From positions 59,824,541 to 59,888,540 of the forward strand of contig JAQMRL010000008.1 in NCBI GenBank assembly GCA_035578175.1: a stretch of 64,000 bases of DNA, written 5' to 3'. This document shows, in pieces, positions 34,198-46,050 of the stretch. This DNA comes from Catonia carolina. Taxonomy: Eukaryota; Arthropoda; Insecta; Hemiptera; Achilidae. The translations under genes and the position numbers were made by a program. The notes under the pieces were generated by a model. It did no database searches, was not told the origin of the DNA, and saw only the letters and a program-made list of their open reading frames with translations. Each line of letters starts with the position of its first letter. Within the stretch, counting starts at the first letter, position 1.

Positions 34198-35032
34198 CTT
34201 TCTCAGCGATTGGTGTGCGTGCGTGCGCGCGCGCGCGCGCGCGTGTGTGTGTGTGTGAAAAGAATATCTCAAGAACGGAACATCGTAAGAAGCCGAAACA
34301 TTAAACTTAAGTTAGATAGCATTAGAGGATCCGATTCGAACATTTTCATCAAAATCGGTCAACCGGAGGTATTAATTTTTTCGTGTAATTTTTCACTTTT
34401 TTGAAGTTTTTCTCAAAAACGGCTCCTACGATTTTCTTTAAAAAATCGTCTGAACTTACTAAATTTTTTTATGCTCTACAAGATAGGGTACGCGCCATGT
34501 CTGCGGAAATTCTTGGAGAGGCGGTTCTCTTGTAGAAAAGAATATTTTTTTAAGATTGCAGCCTTAATGCACATTTTCGGGCTCAAGAGTATATAATGAA
34601 AGTTGTTGACAATTTAAAATTTACAACTTTTATGTCAAACTTTTTTTGTATAACGCTTAGTGTAGCGATAATTTGTGATTTAGTTCTGTTTTTCATGAAA
34701 ATGTAAAAATATGGATTTTTTAAAGATTTCGGCCTTAGTATATATTTTACGACAAAACTGTTTAATCATGAAATATCTACAACTTTTATTTAAAGCATTT
34801 TTCTGTACAGAGCGTACTTTAGCGTCAGAGTGATTTGTCGTGTTACTAAGCCAAACTATGGTTGATTTTCATTTTGCATCATTCACTCATGATTAAAATA
34901 AGGTTATGTTTTTCGAGGTTAGTTTTTTTGTTTATTTTTCATGTATTAACTTTTTCATGCATTACTAGTGTTATGTTATATTGTTCATTATTTACATTGC
35001 CAATAAAAAGTCGTGTGAGTGTTAACACCAGA
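34198..35032 (+). mobile_element. family A repeat, copy 4
   Basis: It begins at the CAGCGATTGGT motif just left of the microsatellite core (the first 150 bp of the family are absent). It contains the CATTTTCATCAAAATCGGTC block, the two internal subunits, CATTCACTCATGATTAAAAT, and the complete right end GTGTGAGTGTTAACACCAGA. The core is a compound CG/GT tract. Confidence 0.85.
34212..34257. repeat. alternating GC/GT microsatellite, Z-DNA-type
   Basis: A 46-bp alternating purine-pyrimidine tract has about ten CG steps in its centre (34225-34243) and GT on both sides. Such CG alternation is rare in this AT-rich DNA and is the classical Z-DNA-forming sequence. It sits at the invariant core position of family A. 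Confidence 0.9.
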
Positions 35033-35636
35033 GTTTTACATTTGCAAAGTAAAATAAAATTAGTAATAAAAAAAGTGTAATAATTTTGTATTCTTTGTAA
35101 GTAGCTAAAGATAAATTAATCAAAACAATAGCATAGTATTTGATGTCATTTAATGGAGTTTTACGAGAAAAGGATGTGTTCATTCAAATAACAATGTAGG
35201 AGTAACTCAACAAAATAAAGTGCAGTAGTTCATTGCCAAATTCTCGACAATGTACATTTTATATATTATTATAATGTCTGTTGCATAAAACCAACAGCAA
35301 TAAAAATGGCAATTTAAAACAACAAAACGTTCTTATTACTGCACTTAAGAAACCTATATAGAATGTTTTTGTTAATAAATTGTTCCCCATGTCATTTTTT
35401 CGTATGCAATTAAATAAAGCCTACTATTTTGTTATCATAAAGTGACTTAAGTACAATGGTGTATCAAATTAGTATTTGTTGTTTCATAATTATTAATAAT
35501 TTTGTTCCTCTAATATAATTAAGTCTTTTACGGACTCCTACTATTGAGGGGTCTTTTCCTCCAAGTCTTGTCAGTTACTATTGAATTTCTTCATCTCAAT
35601 CACTGCTTGTTAGTTTTTGTCTTTTAATTTTTATTG
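35033..35636. other. unassigned AT-rich sequence
   Basis: No feature was recognised between the family A copy and the Jockey 3' end. Confidence 0.5.
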
Positions 35637-36170
35637 CAGTACTGAATTTTGAGCTGCACAATTTCCGTATACGAGTAATGATATTTAAATGGCGTTGTGG
35701 GATTTTATTTTAAGCAGAAGCCTAGAAAGGTATACCTAGTGGTATACCTTTTGCATTTTGCTGAGAGCTGTGAAGCAGACGTTGCGGTCACAGGCGCTAC
35801 ATGCAGTACAGTATGGCTCGTGCTAAACTAAGGGGATTTTGTAATAGACTGATATTGTACACGATGCAGCACACACAGGGTTGTTTACGTATGCTTACAT
35901 GACTGTACGTGATGGAAAAGACGAGAAAACGGAACGTTCAGCTGCTAGTTCGCATGCCTGTTCCGCGGTTTTTAGCAAAATTCACGAGTTCTACATTCTC
36001 CGTTTATAACTACGGGTGTTGTCCGTTATTAAGACCAAGAGGTCTCTACTCCATTTTTGCTTTAACCGTCGCATAGTTTGAAAGTTCCTTGTAGCTAGAC
36101 CAGGGGCTAATTGGTTTGGATGGTCATCTAGTCGTTCGTGAAATTTATTATAGAAGAACGCGGTTATTGT
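35637..36170 (-). pseudogene. Jockey-like 3' end with extended 3' UTR
   Basis: The minus strand reads FHERLDDHPNQLAPG, then MRRLKQKWSRDLLVLI, close to the end of Jockey ORF2, followed by the 3' UTR also found at 29.2 and 54.2 kb. This copy has an extra segment of about 240 bp (35749-35990) absent from both others, ending at a perfect hairpin. The C-terminal frame is open from the start of similarity to just past DLLVLI. Confidence 0.7.
35726..35751. repeat. perfect 11-bp hairpin in Jockey 3' UTR
   Basis: AAAGGTATACC-TAGT-GGTATACCTTT is a perfect stem with a 4-nt loop. At the equivalent place in the 54.2-kb copy a smaller hairpin, GTACC-ACTT-GGTAC, is kept with a different stem sequence, which hints that the structure rather than the sequence matters. 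Confidence 0.7.
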
Positions 36171-36943
36171 CCACGCTAAGAAAGAAGTCCGCTGTAAGAA
36201 CCAGTAGCTCCTTAACCAATTTAATATAATTTTCTATTTAGGCTACATTACAAGTCAATTTCTGTTTTATTTTTTGATATAAATACAAGAGTCTACTATC
36301 CTTGGTACAATACTGTTGTCAAAATGCATAGCTCAGTCAAAAAATCATTTCCCAATGTTCACATGGTGAAAAAATAGCATTTTTCTTAAGTGGTCGCCAT
36401 ATTAAAACGAACTATTGTATTTTACTTTTATATTCACATTGTGAAAAAACTGTTATCTGTAACATACCTTAACTCCGATTTTTTTATGTTAATCTTGAAT
36501 GAAAGAACATAGGTTTAAAAAGCATACTAACGGAAAACCGGCTGAGAACTGAGTACTTTTCATGCGTAAATTGCTGTATCTCCGACAAATTTATAAAAAA
36601 GAAATATAAATTTAACACATAAATGCAGGAAATAGCAAGCTTTAATTTGGTGTAATATTAATTTTTTTGGTCGTTTTTGAAAAAGAGCGCTTCAAACACA
36701 TCGGACTTCTTCGTGGTGGGCACTATAGTTCCTTTAATGTCGGAATTTTGAAATTGTCTTGGAGAGTTGTATTGTTTACATAAAAAAGAGCCCCAAAAGT
36801 AAGTATTAAGAATTTTGATTGAAAGGATTCGATCGATTTTAAGTTATTCTCTGTCGCTACTCAATAGAGCTGGACAACATAAGTCCAGATTGGTTTCAAA
36901 AGAGTTTTTACCTACTAGTTGTACATTTAGTTGATTGTTTTGT
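36171..36943. other. unassigned AT-rich sequence
   Basis: Nothing was recognised. Composition is more even than in the surrounding gaps. Confidence 0.5.
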
Positions 36944-37107
36944 TTGTTTGCTTTACGTCTGACTGTTTTGCAATGACGACTAATGCAGACGAATAGAAGG
37001 GTAATAGATGAACATGAGAGATTAAAAATATCTGGCTTAACCGGGAATTGTACCCAGGACCCCGACGTAAAAGCCAGTATCCCTAATCACTACACCACGA
37101 GCCGGCC
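36944..37107 (-). mobile_element. SINE-1 copy
   Basis: The minus strand has GGCCGGCTCGTGG, an A-box GTGTAGTGATTAGG, a B-box GGTACAATTCCC (two changes from consensus), and the tail CGTCTGCATTAGTCGT, CAGTCAGACGTAAA and (CAAA)n. It is more diverged than the 32.3-kb copy. Confidence 0.8.
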
Positions 37108-37394
37108 AATAGTAGGCCTACATTTAAGGATGAAATAAAAAATATTTCTAAAGAAAATACATGACGTATTCTATTTAACTCTTCTTAGTAACTCTGGCCA
37201 GTAGATGGCTTTAAATTACTGAATTTGTCAAGTTTTTTATTAATTAGGCGTACAGGGTATTAATTACTTTTTTTATGAATATTTATAACGATTTAGTCTG
37301 AAGACTAATGAGTAATTCTATTGTTTTACAATTCAACTACATTGTTTTGTGTAACTAATATAACACAAGTTATAAACGCACACTTCAACTTATA

Positions 37395-37542
37395 AATAGT
37401 TTCTTCCTTTTAAGCCTTCGCAGCAGATAATTGTTGTCAAACAGATATATTTCTTAAATATTATGATGGCGGTGAAGTCTTTCCCTATGCTTCTGCCCAG
37501 ACCTCTGGCTTTCGCTGGATACAAAGTTCATTCGCAGGTCTT
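37395..37542 (-). pseudogene. Jockey-like remnant, distal half (split by insertion)
   Basis: The minus strand continues the remnant at 39059-39201 after removal of the inserted R1-like element, giving SGQKHRERLHRHHNI, the KHRERL.RHPN block of Jockey ORF2. The break falls exactly at the 14-bp target duplication CATTCGCAGGTCTT (37529-37542 and 39059-39072). Confidence 0.6.
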
Positions 37543-39058
37543 CATTCATTCATTCATTTACAACAAGGGCGTTCAGGCTTCTTCAGCCCCTCCTCACCGC
37601 GACCAAAAAGATCTTTTGTGATTGCCCCTATTCCTAATTTATGCAAGGCCCGCACTTTCGATAAAGCGCAGGGTCTGCCTAGGATCTAGTGCACTTACCT
37701 GAGCAGGTGTAAACACATCCCCACCCAACAGTGCTATACTTTTGCAGCCAACCACTATGCAACTGCAAAAATATAAATGTGCGACCCACTGAGGCGCCTT
37801 ACAATACACCTCTCCGCACAGACCTTAATGGCCCATATTTCATCCTGGAAGATAGTCATGTTACACCCAAGGGCCAGGGAACTCATTCCCCCGGCCCCCC
37901 AGGCCCCCAATCCCACTCTTCCGCTCATCACAGGGCCGTCAATATACCAAAAGGTAGCCCCTTCCGGCATCACCGGCCGTCCCTCCGCCCACTCCTGACG
38001 ATCAAAAATTTCCATCCTCAGTGTGTCGGAGAAGTTGTATGCTCTGTTCATACGGTCCCAAGGACCACCTACCACACCCATCCCTTCAATCACCTTGAAG
38101 ATCTCAGTGTGGCCCATCTCCACTGATGGGACCCCGATCCCGTCCTCCAGCCTCAAGGCAGTTCCTATCGCCTCTCCCTTCACTTGCACATGAATAGGAG
38201 GCAAATCAAACATCGCCTCTATAGCGGCCGTTGGACCAGTGCACATTGCACCACATATCCCTAGGCAGGCCAGTCTCTATAGCTCCTCAGCCGATCCTGC
38301 GCCTTCCTAGATCTGTTGTTGGCCACCATACAACATCTTCGTACGTGACCATTGGCAGAATGATGCCCACACAAGCCCATTCCACCATACGAGGCCCAAG
38401 CCCCGGAGTCCTCCCCAGCAGACTCTCACATATCCATAAGGCCTTTATAGCCTTCTCCACAGTCCTGGACATGTGGCCTTTCCAGGTTAGGCCACTATCC
38501 ATGACAACCCCCAGATACTCTAACTCAGGGGAGTAGTTTAAATCCACTCCTTCCAGAGTCAAAGCATCCATAGCTGTTTTTCATGATTTCAAATGAAATG
38601 GGTACCATCTGGTCCCCACGTGCAGCTAGGGAAATAATAGGTCCGCCCCTGCATAGCCCCGCGTACAGAGGTAAGGCAAAATACTGTAGGAGGAGCCAGG
38701 TATCCTACAGGCACAGTTAGACACTGATTAAATGCCCCAGTGCCATCCACCCTTCGGCACGGTACGACTGACACCACTTGGGTTGGGCAAAAGCTACAGT
38801 AGGAGAAGTTGCCTCTAGCACGGATAGAAAAAGTGCTAGATGCCAGGGACAAGGATTAGGATAGACAGACAGAAGCCCAGCATCTCAGCTCACCTCGGCG
38901 AGACCAGAGCATGGCTGAACAGTAGCCATTATATGCCGAGGAGTTTCCAGAGGCACGGGCACGAAAAACTGCTACAGAAAGTAAGGGAGCAGGTGTGCTC
39001 TCTTGGACGTGATGCTTCGGCACATGCAAGCCAGCCGACCACTGACTTGCTTCGCCTC
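37543..39058 (-). mobile_element. R1-like (RNase H-bearing) non-LTR retrotransposon, deleted copy
   Basis: The minus-strand element is bounded by an exact 14-bp target duplication. Its 3' end is a run of AATG/TGAA tetranucleotides (37543-37560), a tail type seen in the R1/I group. Going 5' from the tail: a short C-terminal piece, an RNase H fragment, and the end of the reverse transcriptase. The first ~470 bp (38590-39058) match nothing I recognise and may be UTR or ORF1 joined by internal deletion. It is GC-richer than its surroundings. It is inserted into a Jockey remnant on the same strand. Confidence 0.82.
37755..38571 (-). pseudogene. R1-like reverse transcriptase end plus RNase H domain
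   Basis: First frame, 38571-38287: YLGVVMDSGLTWKGHM, then KAIKALWICESLLGRT and VVWWPTTDLGRR, the last part of the R1-group reverse transcriptase. A frameshift and a TAG follow near 38270-38290, after which LACLGICGAM leads into 38246-37755: TAAIEAMFDLPPIHV and an RNase H region with FWYIDGPVM (first catalytic Asp kept, usual TDGS altered) and FQDEIWAIKVCAE (second catalytic acid kept). The expected FSDSQAAL part is lost at HIYIFAVA-stop. Upstream of 38571 the frame shifts again. It cannot be active. Confidence 0.85.
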
Positions 39059-39201
39059 CATTCGCAGGTCTTAGTTGAGGTTATTATTTGTAATAACCAG
39101 AGTGTTTCCACTATATTTGTCAGCACCCTGTTTTGAAAGCGTTGTATGATTTTTAAATTGTTTTGATTGGTCATTCTTAGAGTTGCAGTAAAATCTACCA
39201 T
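39059..39201 (-). pseudogene. Jockey-like remnant, proximal half (split by insertion)
   Basis: The minus strand reads NNLKIIQRFQNRVLTNIVET and then LWLLQIITST, the SN.KI.QRFQ.K.LR.I block of Jockey ORF2. It is followed by the target duplication and the R1-like insertion. Beyond it the remnant resumes at 37542. Confidence 0.65.
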
Positions 39202-39577
39202 GCTTTCAGATAGGCTTTAGCCTCTGTTTGTAAAGCAGAAATTTATTGTACACTGTAATCAAGATCTCCTTCTCAGCAGCTAATATAATATCAGGTACTT
39301 TAGCTCGAGCTCCATTTTTGCGTTTTGATATGCATTGGCTTTCCAATAAAGCTTAGCGTCGTGTGTCATACCCTAAGGTATTTAACAGTGTTCGCATGAG
39401 GAATTGCGCGAAATTTTATTTTAAAATAAAGAATTATACATGATTAATTTTCGTAATGTTTGTGGAAATTCTTGTGTTTACCTTATTCTTTATTTTGACT
39501 TATTTTACTTTGACCTTATTCTTTACTTTATGTTTACTTATTCTTTACTTCTTTGTTTCTAGATTATTTACTTATTT
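39202..39577. other. unassigned sequence with a TTTAC-rich block
   Basis: Positions 39470-39577 are made of repeated CTTATTCTTTACTT-like words, a low-complexity stretch into which the next element is inserted. Confidence 0.5.
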
Positions 39578-39988
39578 TTTTTTTGTTTGATGCAGTTCTT
39601 GAAGCTGTTCTAACTTGCTCAAGTCGTTTTATTTCTACATACTTGCAACACTCTACGTCTTTCGTAATTTGTTTGAAATATTCTAATCGTAGCCTCCCCT
39701 TACAATTTACTTCCTCAGTAGTACCCTTCCTTACTGATGGACCAATATCTGGATGTCTTAAGATATCCCCCACTAGCCTATTCCTTCTTTTAATTAAATG
39801 TTTACATAATATACTTCTTTCATGCACTCGTACAAAAACCTCTAAATTACTTCTTTTGTCCACCCACGTAATCTTCAACATTTTACTATAACACCACATT
39901 TCAAAAGCGTCTATCCTCTTTATTTCTACAGCCCCTATCACCCACGTTTGACTTCCGTACAACGCTACGCTCCAAACATAGTGTTTTG
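39578..39988 (-). mobile_element. 5'-truncated LINE insertion, 411 bp
   Basis: The minus-strand frame starts VALYGSQTWVIGA, continues EIKRIDAFEMWCYSKMLKIT, WVDK, KHLIKRRNRLVGDILRHP and RLEYFKQITKDV, and runs into an A-run (T-run at 39578-39584). This is the tail region after the reverse transcriptase domain in a LINE family common in arthropods (LYG.E.W....LEAFEMW.YRR). Exact 12-bp direct repeats ATTTACTTATTT flank it (39566-39577 and 39989-40000). The frame is still open over its ~135 codons, suggesting moderate age. Confidence 0.85.
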
Positions 39989-40000
39989 ATTTACTTATTT

Positions 40001-41020
40001 AGATATATAAAACGTTATGAAATACGGGAAATAACTTTGATTCCGTGTTGCAGGCTAACCCGCTAATTACTACGCTACGGAGATGGCATTTTAATATTTT
40101 ATTTTAAGTTTTAATTCTGTCTTCGTCTGTAAATTGCATTAGATAATTTATTTAGGATAAATTGCAATGTGCGAATAGTGAGAAGTGTCTCTTTACCGTT
40201 TTCTTTTAGGCCCTATGAATTAGAGTAGAATTATGTTTTTATCCATATAAAAGAAACTATATGCGCCATGAGGCTTCGACCAATTCATATCTGAATAAGC
40301 AATATTTTAGACATTGTTCTGTTATAAAGAATAATAAACGTGTTTGTTTTATCATTAGCCAACTTCTACTGTGGCGTGAATTAATCGTTGGCAATGTCTC
40401 TTGAGTTGCCTGTACTATTTTTTTGCAACCTCTCCTCTCCCTATTACAGTGTAACTTTGCGAAAGCGGCGGCAGTATTCTTGCAACGGTTGGCGCGAGGA
40501 AATTGAATACTTTGTAGTGTGACCTGCTTGTTTGTTTTTGTGTTAGTAATATACTTGGCTGTACTCCCACATACCGCGGCATTCTGTGGTATAACATTAG
40601 AGTATCAATTACGTATAACAACCACATTTCCCCACAGTGGATGGTCAATCTTATATTCACGTTATAAACAACATAAATTTTGACCTCGTTATGTCCATAT
40701 TTGAATACCCTTGTTTCCACCATGTTAATTTGCATTCTGTCCTGATTGTATGTGGTTACAGTTAAGAGGCATCTTTGTCGATAAAATTTATTTCGTTTTC
40801 GTTTTTTAATTTTTGATCCTGATTCATTTATGATTGTTGAAACCGAATCTAATTTCTATAAAATACAAGTACCCTACGTAAACGAAAATATTAATAATAT
40901 AACAAAGTTTATATTTCCAGGAAAAACCGTGACAGTATTCCTATGCTATAAATTCACGGCTAACTTATTGTGCTATTCTTCTGGAGTAACTTTATAAATC
41001 GATGGAATATAACAAAAACA
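40001..41020. other. unassigned, relatively complex sequence
   Basis: The segment 40370-40760 has a more balanced composition and no similarity to other parts of the window. A 106-codon minus-strand frame there has no motifs. A weak tRNA-like piece (GTAGCGTAGTAATTAGCGGG, minus strand) lies at about 40045-40090. Confidence 0.5.
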
Positions 41021-41964
41021 TCTGGTGCGCAACACACACACGACTTTCTCTTGCCAATGCAAAAATAATGAATAATATACCCTCACACTAGTATTAAAAC
41101 ATCACAAATAAACAAAAAACTAACCTCAATAAACATAATCTAATTTTAATCATGATTGAAAGACGCACAATAAAAATCGACCTCATCTTGGCTTTAAAAT
41201 ACGGAAAATCACTTTCACGCTAAACTAGGCTCTGTAGAGAAAAATGTTTTAAATAAAAGTTGTAGAACTTTTAATTTCGTATAAATTTGATTATTAAACT
41301 TTTGTGATTAAATGCATACTAAGGCCGAAATCTTAAAAAAATCGATTTTTCACACGTTTTCGTGAGAGAAAAAAGAAATTTGCTAATTACCGCTAAACTA
41401 AGCGTTATGCAAAAAAAGTTTGAAATAACAGTTGTAGGATTTTAATTTCTCTACATTTTTTATTATATAAATTTTTGCACTAAAGTGCGTGTTAAAGCCG
41501 TAATCTTAAAGAAACAATTTGTTTACGTGAAAACAGCCTTACCAAGAATTTCAGCAAACATGGCGCCTACCCTATCTTGTAGAGCATAAACAATTTAGTA
41601 AACCAGGCGATTTAAAAAAACATCGTAGGACCAGTTTTTGAGAAAATCGAAAAAGTGAAAAATTACAGGAATAAACTACTACTTCCGGTTGACCGATTTT
41701 GATGAAAATGTTTGTGTCGGGTCCGGTAGTGGTATGTAACTTAAGTTTTCAAGTTCGTACGAAGTTCCGTTATTGAGATATTCTGTTCACACACAAACCA
41801 CAGACACACAGACACACACACACACACACACAGACCAATCGCTAAAAACATGTTTTTTGGGTTCGGGGATGTGTAAAAGTGTAGATCCGGTGAAAACTCG
41901 ATTTCGAAAAATCGACATGAAAACAATACTTTCTTTCCTATATATTCACATAGGCAGAGAAAGT
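41021..41964 (-). mobile_element. family A repeat, copy 5
   Basis: The right end is at 41021 (TCTGGTGCGCAACACACAC, slightly altered), with the subterminal motif ACTTTCTCTTGCC intact, both internal subunits, an AC core at 41787-41833, and the left end GGCAGAGAAAGT at 41964. Length is 944 bp. Two opposed open frames over the core arise from the dinucleotide repeat. Confidence 0.88.
41787..41833. repeat. (AC)n microsatellite in family A core
   Basis: An interrupted AC tract (ACAAACCACAG, then pure CA units) lies at the same position as the GT tracts of the other copies. Confidence 0.88.
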
Positions 41965-42149
41965 AAAAATGAAATACAATCAATATATTTTTTTAACTAC
42001 ATTATACTATTAGGAAGAGGATAACTGTACAATAAAAATAAACCATCAATTAAAACTATTAGAAAACAATGATCAAAATGAAATCAGTAATTTCAGAAAG
42101 CCGTTTGAAACTTTCTGCGGTTAAAACACCTCACAGCGTCCGTCTGTGC

Positions 42150-42419
42150 GGGCGATACCCGGTATGTTTACTCATGTTTTACATGAGAGGGTTATCATGT
42201 AATTCAAGTTTCTCATGCATCGTTTTGTATAGTTGTTTCGCGACATCAGTTACGTATGGGATTTGTAAGTCTCTGTGCAACATTGAGTTTGTGATTTAAA
42301 AGGGGCATTGCGTTATCGTTCGTAGAATTGTTCTTGTTTTGAATCGCTTGTATACGTTTCGTGTGTGAAAGTTTAGCAGATCCCCGTAGTTCAACCCTAT
42401 ATGTCCAGATTCGTCTTAA
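42150..42419 (-). pseudogene. Jockey-like retrotransposon, C-terminal region
   Basis: Minus strand: LRRIWTYRVELRGSAK and KRIQAIQNKN, then in another frame NSMLHRDLQIPYVTDVAKQL and YKTMHEKLELHDNPLM before a stop. This follows the PIWTYG.EL.GSA..SN, QNK.LR and LHRDL.IP blocks of Jockey ORF2. One frameshift between the parts and later stops kill it. It is the best reference for the decayed copies at 1.3 and 10.1 kb. Confidence 0.8.
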
Positions 42420-43553
42420 GAATTTCTTGTAGATTGCTAATTTGATATGTCATGTTTAAAAATATATATTTTATGGATATATGTACTGGTTGTGCAAAAT
42501 CACACAGTTGTAAAAAGAACAAATAACGTGGAAAAAAGTTGACTATAATTTAACTATTAACACGAATACAAGATTGTATTAGTAAAACAAAAACATGAAA
42601 GCTCCATTTATCTGTGAGATCTACTTTCTCATGTCGCGTTCATATTATCATTTATATCATCGTCACCTTCAGCACATTTTTGTAACTGTAATTCATTCTA
42701 CAAATACAAATGAATAATATAGTTTAATAAAAAGATTTGAAGCAAGATGTTTAAATGTATAAATTCGCCTTACTACTGTAATATATGCAACATGTGTTAC
42801 TCTCTTCAGGGAAAACGTGTCCATGCACTAATTTTCTTACATTCAGTTTAAATTTTTATCATATAATTAACTTCAATAATTATTAATTGATCAAATATAA
42901 AAATATTAGTATTTTGAATCAGTCAAAAGAATAAAATTACAATTTGTAAGATTTTCATAAATACTTTCAACAAATTAATCAGGATAATAGTAATAGTATA
43001 TACATAAAAAATAATTATCAACTTATAATAGCAGAGAAATGTAATAACGCATCTTGATAAAATTTAAAAAAAAGATAAAATTTACTTATCTGTTAGATAC
43101 TTTTTAAAATTTCTTCTTGATTAAATACATTATTTGTAAAATTTTAGTTATATTATATTATTAATTATTATTAATTAATATTACGCGGTTGGTTGTTTTT
43201 AAATTTTTTTGTTAATTTAGTTGTGAACGTTTTTGCTGGTTGTTCTTCTACAGTTGCAAAATAAATAAAATAGTAATAAAAAAATTAATAATAAATGCTA
43301 TTATTATGGTTTGTAATTCAATCATTTGCCAGGTAATCCATACGGTCGGCTCAGCAGGAGGTGGAGCAGAGACTTGGGTTAACCTCAATCAATACAGTTT
43401 AAATTTAATACGCTTAATAAAAAAACAATCATCCAACTTACTATTATTTAAATAATCTTAATAATTAACCTGTGAAAAGGGAAACTGTAGTATTTAACTG
43501 CGGGAGTCCTACTAATAAGTGAGTGGTGTCCTCCTTTAACGCGCAACGTCATT
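42420..43553. other. unassigned AT-rich sequence
   Basis: No feature was seen. It ends in a 16-A run at 43554-43569 directly next to family A copy 6. Confidence 0.5.
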
Positions 43554-43569
43554 AAAAAAAAAAAAAAAA

Positions 43570-44625
<1,056 letters not shown>

Positions 44626-46050
44626 AAAAAAATGTATATATACGCGTATTTGCTGGTTGTGCAAAACCGCACAGTTGCAGATAAATATAAGTAAATAAAG
44701 TGAAAAAAATTCTGTCATTGGGTAAAGTTCGTGTTATATTTTTATTCTGTCTACTTTCAGTCAAACTAAAAATTTTGGTTTTCTCCAATTTAATGAAAAA
44801 TTGTACATTGTCAAGACCCATGAATAAATTTTTTACCATATACAATAACCAAAAGATCAACATTGCTTAGTGCTTTTGTCTTCGAGATATTTTATAAACT
44901 CATAACTATTTACTAAAAGTTTTTAATTAACATTTTGTAAATAATTCGTAATTTTATACAAATGACTGAAGTTGTAACATCTGAAGTTTTAAAAAAAATT
45001 AGTTTCAAAGATTTATTATCAAATTTATTATTCAAAATATAATTAATTTCAAGCGGCAGGATGCATTATAAGGATTTATTTTTGAATTCGTATAGTTACA
45101 AAAAATTATAATTATTTCAATTTTATTTTGGTACTATTCACCCAAAACTTTTCTTGGTGTGTTAATTTTTTTCTTTGCAAGTTAGTATTGTGTTACAATC
45201 TCACATTCATTCTTATAGCTGTTAAGTCAGCTGGTTCTTCTACTTACTTTTTCATCCTAGATAATATAACTTTTAAACGTTAGCTTAGAATTGCTTACTT
45301 ATTTTGGGTTTTAAGGAAAATCAGAATTTAAATATAAATAAAAAGAAAATAATTCAATTTATTAAATTTAATGTGGGATTGTTTGAATTTTCTTTACTCA
45401 ATATTTTCTTATGGAAATTATTTTGTCCAAGAAGTAGTTATAAAGTTAGTACTTCTTGAGAAGTTTCGAGTATAAGCGTCACTACGATACCAAGTTTGTT
45501 TATTTACGAGACAGTAATTTGAACTTGGGGCGAAATAAAATGTGATTTGTAATTACGATTCGAACAAACTGAAAACCTAGAAACCAGTGGCAAAATGTTG
45601 GCTGTATTATTTGAGATTAGACAGCTTAAGTTGGGGGATTGAATGCTAGAGAAGGGTTACTTAATTTATGAATTCCTGTTGAGGGGCGTCTGAAGCGGAC
45701 GAAACTTTTGTCATTAACGGGCTAGGCGCTGTACTTGACTTCCTGGATAAAATCCTCCAACTATGTATTACGTTCTTGCAATTTAAAGCCGGCTCGACAG
45801 TAACATATGCGCTAAAGCTGTTTATATGTACTCTACTTTATTTTTATTGTTATTACTTCTATTATTTCTTTTCAAGCTAATACTTAATTAGTTTAACTAG
45901 AAAACTAATGCCGTTTTGCATATTTCTTGAAAGTAAATTACTTTTGCATTGCTGCATTTCTTAACTTGAAACAAAACAATATTTGTATTATTTTAATTAA
46001 TTAATTAAGTTGTGTACTTTTAAATAATTAATGAACAAGTTAAATGACCT
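44626..46050. other. unassigned AT-rich sequence
   Basis: A block at 44640-44670 (GCTGGTTGTGCAAAACCGCAC) is similar to 42485-42510 (ACTGGTTGTGCAAAATCACAC), so a short unnamed repeat is shared. Nothing else was recognised. Confidence 0.5.

Noticed and set aside
37731..38536. Plus-strand frames of 131, 73 and 101 codons
   Set aside because: They lie antisense to the R1-like reverse transcriptase and RNase H fragment and contain no motifs.
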